This document shows positions 1 to 5,400 of a DNA stretch of 5,878 nucleotides, one piece after another; the first letter of the stretch is position 1; every line of letters begins with the position of its first letter. The notes below the pieces were generated by a model that saw nothing but the letters and a program-made list of their open reading frames with translations, did not search any database and was not told the DNA's origin. The stretch spans positions 1-5,878 of the forward strand of contig LJCR01000166.1 in NCBI GenBank assembly GCA_001399705.1, read 5' to 3'. The position numbers were made by a program, and so were the translations under genes. Origin of the DNA: Kouleothrix aurantiaca (GTDB lineage: Bacteria > Chloroflexota > Chloroflexia > Chloroflexales > Roseiflexaceae).

Positions 1-1
1 C

Positions 2-367
2 GTGGTAACACAGCTAAGTACCAGCCCCACCCGCGAGCAGATCGTCGCCTGGTGGGCGCAGCCGATCAACGTCACGGATCGCGACACGCCGGAGCGCCAG
101 GCGATGGACGCGGCGATGCAGGCGCGATTTCAGGCGCTGTATCACGACGGCGTCTGGTTCCAGACCGGGCAGGGCGGCTTCCGGCTGCGCGTCTTCCGCC
201 GCCACGACGCGCGGGCCGTCGCCGTTGAGGTTGCGCTCGCACTGCCACACATCATCCCCTTCGTTCACAAACAGGTTCAAGACCTTGGTCCGGTCAAGGT
301 TATCCAGCTTCTGGAGCACAACCTGAGCGCCGACGGCGTCTACTGGCTGATGGCCGATAGTTCCTAA
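2..367 (+). CDS. Hypothetical protein, possibly 5'-truncated
   Basis: This is an open frame of 121 codons ending in TAA at 365-367. The first codon available is a GTG at position 2. With only one base upstream, neither a ribosome binding site nor the true start can be judged, so the protein may begin outside the window. The product is soluble-looking, with no signal peptide or membrane segment. It is rich in Arg, Ala, Gln and Trp, with an N-terminal 'TREQIVAWW' stretch and a C-terminal part containing 'HIIPFVHKQVQDLG' and 'NLSADGVYWLMAD'. Codon use is GC-rich and regular, which supports real coding. I do not recognise the family and assign no function. It ends only a few bases before the presumed omega RNA, so the left end of the IscB element appears to lie immediately after this gene or within its last codons. 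Confidence 0.55.
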   Translation: MVTQLSTSPTREQIVAWWAQPINVTDRDTPERQAMDAAMQARFQALYHDGVWFQTGQGGFRLRVFRRHDARAVAVEVALALPHIIPFVHKQVQDLGPVKVIQLLEHNLSADGVYWLMADSS

Positions 368-371
368 AATC

Positions 372-585
372 TAGCGTTCTATCGCTTCAGATCATGGAAC
401 TACCAGCGGGCGTGAGACATCACGCAGCAGTTCGACAGGCCAACACACCTATGGATGTTCGCTCCAGTCTGTAGCTCTGTGGTTCCGGTTTAAGGGTACC
501 GGAAACGGGAACGTGATCGGGACATGACAAACCTGTTGAACACTCGCGAGGAGCATCTTACTCCGCAAGGAGGGCTTACAGCCAC
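372..585 (+). ncRNA. Candidate HEARO / omega RNA of IscB
   Basis: This stretch of about 210 bases has no ORF in register and lies directly against the start codon of an IscB-type ORF. That is where the HEARO (omega) RNA of IscB systems is encoded. Visible structure: a perfect hairpin GCGTGA-GACA-TCACGC (410-415 with 420-425), whose 'GAGACAT' followed by 'AGGCC' resembles the 5' core of known omega RNAs; a 7-bp stem TTCCGGT/ACCGGAA (483-489 with 498-504); a CTCC-GCAA-GGAG tetraloop hairpin (561-572); and a possible longer-range GCTCC/GGAGC pairing (461-465 with 550-554). The end 'GGAGGGCTTACAGCC' next to the ATG is, from memory, the usual 3' end of these RNAs. In this family the RNA binds IscB and its 5' end carries a guide of about 16 nt copied from flanking DNA. 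The 5' limit is uncertain by 10-20 nt. I compared with remembered examples only; no covariance model was run. Confidence 0.72.
569..573 (+). promoter_or_regulatory. RBS within omega RNA 3' hairpin
   Basis: GGAGG at 569-573 lies 12 bases before the ATG at 586. It forms the 3' side of the CTCC-GCAA-GGAG hairpin (561-572), so it would be sequestered when the omega RNA folds. The spacing is somewhat long. The overlap of RNA structure and ribosome binding site suggests that making the guide RNA and translating the nuclease compete. That is inferred from the sequence arrangement. Confidence 0.45.
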
Positions 586-1140
586 ATGAAGGTCTTTGTT
601 CGCAATCACGATGGGGCGCCGCTGATGCCCTGTACACCCGCCAAAGCTCGCAAGCTGCTACGGGCGGGCAAGGCGCGAATGGTCGCCCGTGCCCCCTTCA
701 CCATCCAGCTAGGGTGGCAGTGTGAGGGCCATGTGCAGGCGGTGGTGGTTGGGATCGACAAAGGCAGCGGCATGACCGGCATCAGTTGTGTCGGTAATGG
801 CGAGGTCCTGCTGGCCGCTGAGATCCGCCACCGCCGTGACGTGAAGGAAAAGCTCGACACCCGCCGCGCGCACCGGCGCAGCCGGCGCCTGCGAAAATGG
901 TATCGGCCTCCGCGCTTTCTCAACCGCGCCTCCAGCACGCGCGGCGGCCGGCTGCTGCGCTACCAGGTGCGCCATCCCATCTGGCAAACCTACCCCGTGC
1001 TTTCCTACCGCATCGACCTCGATTGGGCCAGCGTGTATGGCCCGGAATGGGCGCTGCTGGCGCGCGTACAGCCCTACTCGGCGGTGCTGGCGGTCGGCTC
1101 GCCGGTGCTGGTTTTCTTCGGCGGCACTCCCGGCGCCTGA
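586..1140 (+). pseudogene. iscB: Truncated IscB fused in frame to a foreign C-terminus
   Basis: IscB is the RNA-guided nuclease ancestral to Cas9. Residues 1-120 of this 184-aa ORF match its N-terminal layout. The PLMP domain has 'PLMP' at 12-15, then 'ARKLLRAGKARMV' and 'PFTIQL'. The RuvC-I strand 'VVVGIDKGSGMTGIS' contains catalytic Asp58. An arginine-rich bridge helix of RRXRR type follows at about 92-110 (DTRRAHRRSRRLRKWYRPPR), then 'FLNRASSTR'. Full-length IscB is roughly 400-500 residues and continues with RuvC-II, an HNH domain, RuvC-III and a target-adjacent-motif domain. None of these is present here or downstream. After about residue 120 the sequence changes to a DUF2071-like tail. 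The frame stays open through the junction, so a chimeric protein could be made, but it cannot cleave DNA as IscB does. The ATG is chosen because it sits at the end of the omega RNA and gives the usual IscB N-terminus. No transposase is adjacent. Confidence 0.85.
946..1140 (+). pseudogene. C-terminal remnant of a DUF2071-like (YqjF-type) gene
   Basis: The last ~64 residues of the chimeric ORF (residues 121-184) do not belong to IscB. They read 'GRLLRYQVRHPIWQTYPV', then 'RIDLDWASVYGPEWALL', then 'PYSAVLAVGSPVLVFFGG'. This fits my memory of the C-terminus of DUF2071 proteins: a G-x-x-x-x-Y-x-V-x-HP-x-W strand, a D-x-D...LYGP segment and an A-x-GSPV-x-V ending. DUF2071 proteins are about 230-250 residues with an acetoacetate-decarboxylase-like fold, and their role is poorly known. 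The normal N-terminal ~180 residues are absent; the upstream sequence is iscB and omega RNA instead. The exact breakpoint is blurred because both families can supply 'GR' near 941-950. The tail keeps its natural-looking stop at 1138-1140. The family call rests on remembered motifs. Confidence 0.6.
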
Positions 1141-1207
1141 GCGCGGCTGCACCTCCACCGGCCTAGCATCTCCGCCATACCTACGTATCCCCGCCCATAT
1201 GCTTGCG

Positions 1208-1237
1208 GTATAACCCTCACACGCCAGCGGGTTATAC
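1208..1237. repeat. 9-bp inverted repeat after the IscB chimera
   Basis: GTATAACCC (1208-1216) and GGGTTATAC (1229-1237) form a perfect 9-bp stem with a 12-base loop, 68 bases after the stop of the chimeric ORF. No T-run follows, so it is not a standard intrinsic terminator. It could be a protein-binding site or a remnant of an element end. Confidence 0.4.
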
Positions 1238-1537
1238 ACCCACAAACAATCAGCGCGAGCCATGCTGCTCTCACGATTGATTGCGCCTGGTAGAGCGCGA
1301 TTTATTCTGTTGTGCCGAATGGCTCACAAGGTGCGCTTGCCATGCTGTTGAACTGGCATGGGCGCGGCAGCAGATCACGCGTTGAACGACCAGTATGTGC
1401 AAGTGTGGGGAGGATAAGAAATAGAAGCGGGCACATGGCCAAAAATACAATGATGACAGAGCCGCAATCATTCGCGCGCAAAGCAAAAAGCGTGCCATGA
1501 AGAGAAAATGCTTCTTAGCAGGCACAGCGGGTTTGCG

Positions 1538-1556
1538 ATAATACACTGTGTATTAT
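1538..1556. promoter_or_regulatory. Perfect 19-nt palindrome, operator-like
   Basis: ATAATACAC-T-GTGTATTAT is a perfect palindrome with 9-base arms and a single central base. It sits inside the AT-rich island. This size and symmetry is typical of the binding site of a dimeric repressor (TetR-, GntR- or Xre-type). No regulator gene is in the window, so the binding protein is unknown. It lies about 390 bases upstream of the oxidase start, so it is not clearly the operator of that gene. Confidence 0.5.
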
Positions 1557-1727
1557 TTCATCCAAATAATCTATTGCAACGCTCTGGAATAAGCTTCTGC
1601 CGAACGTTCCGACACAATACTACTGGCGCAGATAAGAAATACATTGTTTACAAAGATGCTTTTTTTTCCTTTATACAAAGCAATTATAGCGTCACGAAAT
1701 ATTCATCTTCAACCAGCATAGTATCGC

Positions 1728-1740
1728 TATTCATTGAATA
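1728..1740. repeat. Short 13-nt palindrome
   Basis: TATTCA-T-TGAATA has 6-base arms around one base, at the downstream edge of the AT-rich island. It has the same odd-centre design as the 19-nt palindrome but a different sequence. It may be chance in AT-rich DNA. Confidence 0.25.
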
Positions 1741-1758
1741 ACTTCAGGGCCATTGTGC

Positions 1759-1790
1759 GGGCACCACTTGGTTACGAATAATCGGTGCCC
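1759..1790 (+). repeat. 7-bp hairpin in presumed oxidase leader
   Basis: GGGCACC (1759-1765) pairs with GGTGCCC (1784-1790) across an 18-base loop, about 160 bases before the oxidase start. There is no T-tract. It could be structure in the 5' leader if transcription starts upstream of it, but no promoter is clear. Confidence 0.3.
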
Positions 1791-1935
1791 TGGGCGCCAG
1801 CCTGCCCAACGTTTGGCCGGGTTGCATTGTCTTGGTAGGGTGCGTGGGGCGGACTGCAGCCACTCCTCAGATACTCTTTCCACCAATCCATATTTGCGCA
1901 AACATTCTGACATACGATTTTGGTGATGCACATGG

Positions 1936-1940
1936 GGAGG
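1936..1940 (+). promoter_or_regulatory. Strong RBS that fixes the oxidase start at GTG 1949
   Basis: The run GGGGAGGAG (1934-1942) contains a perfect GGAGG (1936-1940), eight bases before GTG at 1949-1951. The open frame extends upstream to 1832, but that extension has no ribosome binding site and would bury the signal peptide behind 39 residues. Starting at 1949 puts a basic n-region and hydrophobic core at the N-terminus, as expected for an exported protein. Confidence 0.85.
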
Positions 1941-1948
1941 AGTTTGCT

Positions 1949-4900
1949 GTGAAAGGTACGAATTGTGTGCCACAGCGCGTTTGGCGTGTGGTACTTGCCC
2001 TTGGCTTTCTTGTTGCACTTGCACTGCCTCAATTTGAACATCTGCCCGAGGCGCAGGCCAGCGTTGCGCCCGTGCCCGCCGCCGTCGGCGACCCGCGCGC
2101 CACCACCGGCGAATGGGGCGCGATTATCAACTGGAACATTTTCGGCAAGCACATGGCGATGCTGCCCAACGGCAAAGTGCTGGCATGGCCTACCGGTCAG
2201 GACGCTTTTGTGTGGGACCCGACCACGAATACCAAGGTGGCGGTGCCGGCCAACTTTGGCGACCTGCACTGCGCCGCCCAAACATTTCTGGCCGATGGCC
2301 GCGTGATCGTTGCCGGCGGCGTGATCGTTTCGCCGCACGATGGCATCACCGTCACCGCGATCTTCGACCCGGCCACCAACGTCTGGTCGAATGTCCAGCC
2401 AATGCACTACCCGCGCTGGTATGGCACCACCACGCGCCTGGCCGATGGCCGCATTCTGGCCAGCTCGGGCGACATGCCCGACGGTGGGCGTGCGAACATC
2501 CCCGAGGTTTATGATCCAACCACCAACACCTGGACACTTCTGCCAAACAGCGCCTCGAAAGACCTGGGCTTGTATCCGCAGATGTTCCTGCTGCCGAACG
2601 GCAAGGTCTACAAGGCCGGCACCTCGGCCAGCACCTATTCGCTTGACACCAACGCCGGCACCTGGTCGAACGGCCCAACCAACGCCTTCGGCAGCAGCGG
2701 CTATGCCGAGTCGTCGGCGATGTACGGCATTGGCAAGATCATCCGCTCGGGCGGCGGCGACCCCTCGATCGCCAACGCCGCGATTATCGACATGACGGCC
2801 GGCACCCCGCAGTGGAAGCAAATCGCTTCGATGAACTTCCCGCGCCGCCGCCACAACATGGTCATCCTGGCCGACGGCGAGGTGATGGCGCTGGGTGGCA
2901 CGCGCTCGGCCGACGACCTGGGCGATGGCATCACCACCGGCGCGGTGTACGAGGGCGAGATCTGGAATCCCGACACCGAGCAGTGGAGCGTGACGGCCAA
3001 GATGACCAACGACCGCATGTACCACTCGGCGGCGATCGTGCTGCCCGACGGGCGCGTGCTGACGGCTGGCGGCGAGTACAATGGCCGCTACAACGCCCAG
3101 ATCTTCTCGCCACCCTACCTGTTCAAGGGCGCGCGCCCAGGCATCGCCAGCTCGCCCGAGTCGGTTGGCTACGGCGCGGGCTTCAACCTCGATGTGAACA
3201 TCACCGACGGCTCGACCATCCAGGGCGTGGCGCTGATCGGCCTGAACGCGGTGACGCACGCCTTCGACCACAACCAGCGCTACATCCCACTGAGCTTCTC
3301 GCAGTCGGACAGCACGCTAAATGTGGTGGCCCCGGTCAATGGCAACATCGCCCCGCCCGGATACTACCAACTGGTGGTGAAAGACAGCAAGGGTGTGCCT
3401 TCGGTCGCGAAAATCATCCGCGTCGACTCGACCGCCAACCTGCAGCCCGGCACCGTCACCGGCAAAGTCACCGACGCCAATGGCGACCCGGTCAGCGGCG
3501 TGGGCGTGTCCTACGCAGGCGGTTCGACGAGCACCGATGGCAATGGCGACTACACGCTCACCGACATCAACCCGGGCGAAATTCTGCTGACCTTCAGCAA
3601 GAGCGGCCTGGCCACCGTCAAGAAAACCCAGCCGGTTGGCGGCGGCGCGACGGTGACGCTGAATCTCAAAATGACTCCGCCCGGCACGATCACGGGCAAA
3701 GTCACCAACAGCGAAAACGGCCAGGGCATCGGCGGCGCGATCGTGACCTATGTGGGCGGCTCGGCCACCACCGCGAACGACGGCAGCTACACCATCAGCA
3801 ACGTGCCCTCGGGCGACCAGACGCTGAGCGCTTCGGCGATTGGTTACAACAGCAGCGCCGATCAAGCCGTGGTTGTGCCGGCGAACGCCACCACCACAGT
3901 CAACATCCCGCTGGTTCCCAAACCAACCTTTGTGGCCGGCGAAGCGCACGACAGTGTCACGCTGACGGTTGTAGGCGACGCGACAGTGAAGATTGGCCCC
4001 TACACCACCACCACCGACAACACCGGCCGCTACCTGCTCGACGTGCCGCCCGGCACCTATGAGATGACTGTGACCAAGCCGGGCTACAAAGACTATGTGA
4101 ACCCGTCGGTTGTCGTCACCTTCGGCTCGTACACCGCCGTCGACCCGGTGATGGTGCCGATCAACGCGCCCACCATCTTCAACCCGGCGGCCGACTCGTA
4201 CGTCTCCAGCGCAGCGCCGACCAAAAACTACGGCTCGGACGCGGCCCTGCGTGTGAATGGCGGCGGCACCAGCTATACCAGCTACATGCGCTTCAACGTG
4301 ACGGGCATGGGCACGGGTGTGCAGAGCGCCAAGCTGCGCGTGTATGTCACCGACGCCAGCGCGAAGGGCGGCAATGTCTACCTGGTGGGCAACACCTACG
4401 CCGATGGCTCGGCACCATGGACGGAAAGCGGCGTCACGCTGAACAACGCGCCCGTGGTTGACTCGACGGCAGTCGTCAGCAGCACCACTGCCGCCGCGCT
4501 CAACACCTGGGTCGAGTTCGACGTGACCAGCGCGGTGCAGGATAACGGCATCTTCAACTTCGCGCTGAAGACGACCGCCACCGACTCGCTGCGCTACAGC
4601 TCGCGCGAAGGCACCAACGCCCCGCAGCTCGTTGTGACGCCGCAGGTACTTCCGCCGCCGACGATCAGCAGTTTTGTGCCGGTGAGCGGCCCGGTTGGCA
4701 CGCCCGTGACGATTGCAGGCACGAACCTGGGCCATGTTACTGCCGTATCATTCAGCGGCACGCCGGCCACGATTAGCTCGAAGAGTGATACACAGCTGCA
4801 CGTGGTGGTGCCGGCTGGCGCAAGCACCGGCGTGATCGGGCTGGCCGCCCCGAACGGCTCCACCAGCTCGGCGGGCAACTTCACCGTCACCGCGCCCGCC

Positions 4901-5305
4901 CCCGACCTCGCGGTCAGCGGCTTCAGCCCGGCATCGGGCCCGGCCGGCACCGAAGTAACGATCAACGGCGCAGGCTTCGTGGCGGTGACGGGCGTGCTGT
5001 TCAATGGCAAACCCGCCAGCAGCGTAACGGTCGACTCGGCCACCAAGCTGCGGGCGGTCGTGCCGGCCGACGCAACCAGCGGCAAGATCACGGTGGTGAC
5101 GACAACCAGGCAAACGCCGAGCGCGGCCAGCTTTGTGGTCACCAGCGCGCCGGCTTCAATCAGCAATGTATTCATACCAATCAGCACAAGCAAGGCTGCA
5201 CTGACGGGCGCGGGCGCTTCGGCCCAGTACCGCGCGCTCACCACCGATGAGTGGCAATTCACCGTGGGCTCGAAGGTCTTCCTGTGCAAACTGGGTCTTG
5301 AATAA
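1949..5305 (+). CDS. Secreted copper-radical oxidase (galactose/glyoxal oxidase-like), multidomain
   Basis: The product has 1118 residues, numbered here from the GTG. A Sec signal peptide covers 1-37: basic start, 'VVLALGFLVALALP' core, likely cleavage after 'AQA'. A kelch-type beta-propeller follows (about 55-385), with repeated blade motifs such as 'GRVIVAGG', 'GEVMALGG' and 'GRVLTAGG'. An early-set DUF1929 domain covers about 386-492. All copper-site residues of the family are visible: Cys108 ('LHCAAQTF') and Tyr158 ('PRWYGTTT') for the Cys-Tyr cofactor, Tyr358-His359 ('RMYHSAAIVLPDGRV'), and His437 ('VTHAFDHNQRYIPL'). Such enzymes oxidise an alcohol or aldehyde and reduce O2 to H2O2; the layout is closer to glyoxal oxidase, but the substrate cannot be read. 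Next come three carboxypeptidase-regulatory-like domains (about 498-575, 576-657, 658-736), a DNRLRE-like domain (741-899), two IPT/TIG domains (903-981, 985-1065) and an unassigned tail containing 'VFIPI'. These probably serve binding, spacing or surface display. Confidence 0.9.
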   Translation: MKGTNCVPQRVWRVVLALGFLVALALPQFEHLPEAQASVAPVPAAVGDPRATTGEWGAIINWNIFGKHMAMLPNGKVLAWPTGQDAFVWDPTTNTKVAVPANFGDLHCAAQTFLADGRVIVAGGVIVSPHDGITVTAIFDPATNVWSNVQPMHYPRWYGTTTRLADGRILASSGDMPDGGRANIPEVYDPTTNTWTLLPNSASKDLGLYPQMFLLPNGKVYKAGTSASTYSLDTNAGTWSNGPTNAFGSSGYAESSAMYGIGKIIRSGGGDPSIANAAIIDMTAGTPQWKQIASMNFPRRRHNMVILADGEVMALGGTRSADDLGDGITTGAVYEGEIWNPDTEQWSVTAKMTNDRMYHSAAIVLPDGRVLTAGGEYNGRYNAQIFSPPYLFKGARPGIASSPESVGYGAGFNLDVNITDGSTIQGVALIGLNAVTHAFDHNQRYIPLSFSQSDSTLNVVAPVNGNIAPPGYYQLVVKDSKGVPSVAKIIRVDSTANLQPGTVTGKVTDANGDPVSGVGVSYAGGSTSTDGNGDYTLTDINPGEILLTFSKSGLATVKKTQPVGGGATVTLNLKMTPPGTITGKVTNSENGQGIGGAIVTYVGGSATTANDGSYTISNVPSGDQTLSASAIGYNSSADQAVVVPANATTTVNIPLVPKPTFVAGEAHDSVTLTVVGDATVKIGPYTTTTDNTGRYLLDVPPGTYEMTVTKPGYKDYVNPSVVVTFGSYTAVDPVMVPINAPTIFNPAADSYVSSAAPTKNYGSDAALRVNGGGTSYTSYMRFNVTGMGTGVQSAKLRVYVTDASAKGGNVYLVGNTYADGSAPWTESGVTLNNAPVVDSTAVVSSTTAAALNTWVEFDVTSAVQDNGIFNFALKTTATDSLRYSSREGTNAPQLVVTPQVLPPPTISSFVPVSGPVGTPVTIAGTNLGHVTAVSFSGTPATISSKSDTQLHVVVPAGASTGVIGLAAPNGSTSSAGNFTVTAPAPDLAVSGFSPASGPAGTEVTINGAGFVAVTGVLFNGKPASSVTVDSATKLRAVVPADATSGKITVVTTTRQTPSAASFVVTSAPASISNVFIPISTSKAALTGAGASAQYRALTTDEWQFTVGSKVFLCKLGLE

Positions 5306-5316
5306 ACATCGCACCA

Positions 5317-5349
5317 GCTGGCGGCCAGGGCAACGTTCTGGCCGCCAGC
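5317..5349 (+). terminator. Perfect 12-bp GC-rich hairpin after the oxidase gene
   Basis: GCTGGCGGCCAG (5317-5328) and CTGGCCGCCAGC (5338-5349) pair perfectly around a 9-base loop, starting 11 bases after the oxidase stop. No T-run follows, so it is not a classical intrinsic terminator. It may be a U-less terminator, or an mRNA 3'-stability hairpin that lowers expression of the next gene relative to the oxidase. Confidence 0.5.
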
Positions 5350-5400
5350 GCCCGCAGCCCTGCTGGAGCGCCTGCTGCAGCGGCAAGAAATAAATCTGCT

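Larger units (their letters stand above)
1141..1948. other. Intergenic region with AT-rich island, no convincing gene
   Basis: This 808-base gap separates the IscB remnant from the oxidase gene. The stretch of about 1270-1740 is visibly richer in A and T than the rest of the window, with poly-T (1660-1667) and many TAT/ATA steps. Short open frames here, for example 1312-1500 and 1508-1741, encode low-quality sequence without a ribosome binding site or recognisable motif. Beyond the hairpins and palindrome listed separately, I see a possible but poorly spaced promoter: TTTACA at 1647-1652 and TATACA at 1672-1677, separated by 19 bases. The stretch 1741-1948 is GC-rich again and forms the likely leader of the oxidase gene. 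Confidence 0.6.

Noticed and set aside
1288..1299. TGGTAGAGCGCG, resembling the D-arm of a tRNA
   Set aside because: No acceptor stem, anticodon arm or GGTTCGA-type T-arm is present at the right distances, so it is at most a chance match.
1642..1667. Weak hairpin followed by eight T residues, terminator-like
   Set aside because: The stem has mismatches and mostly A-T pairs. No gene ends nearby, and the T-run fits the general AT-richness.
1508..1741. 77-codon + strand ORF in the AT-rich island
   Set aside because: No ribosome binding site, no motif, irregular composition, and it spans the 19-nt palindrome.
1893..1902. TTTGCGCAAA palindrome upstream of the oxidase gene
   Set aside because: Ten bases of symmetry is too short to call an operator, and it does not combine with a well-spaced promoter.
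1832..1948. Upstream extension of the oxidase reading frame (39 codons)
   Set aside because: No ribosome binding site at 1832, while a perfect GGAGG precedes GTG 1949 and the signal peptide begins there.
1772..3271. Long antisense open frame of 499 codons over the oxidase start
   Set aside because: It is the mirror of GC-rich codons in the real gene. Its translation is Arg/His/Gly/Val-rich with no domain, and it covers both the leader and the signal peptide region.
3317..4735. Antisense open frame of 472 codons over the oxidase stalk domains
   Set aside because: Low-complexity shadow translation (many Val-Gly-His-Arg repeats), while the + strand frame shows clear, ordered domains.
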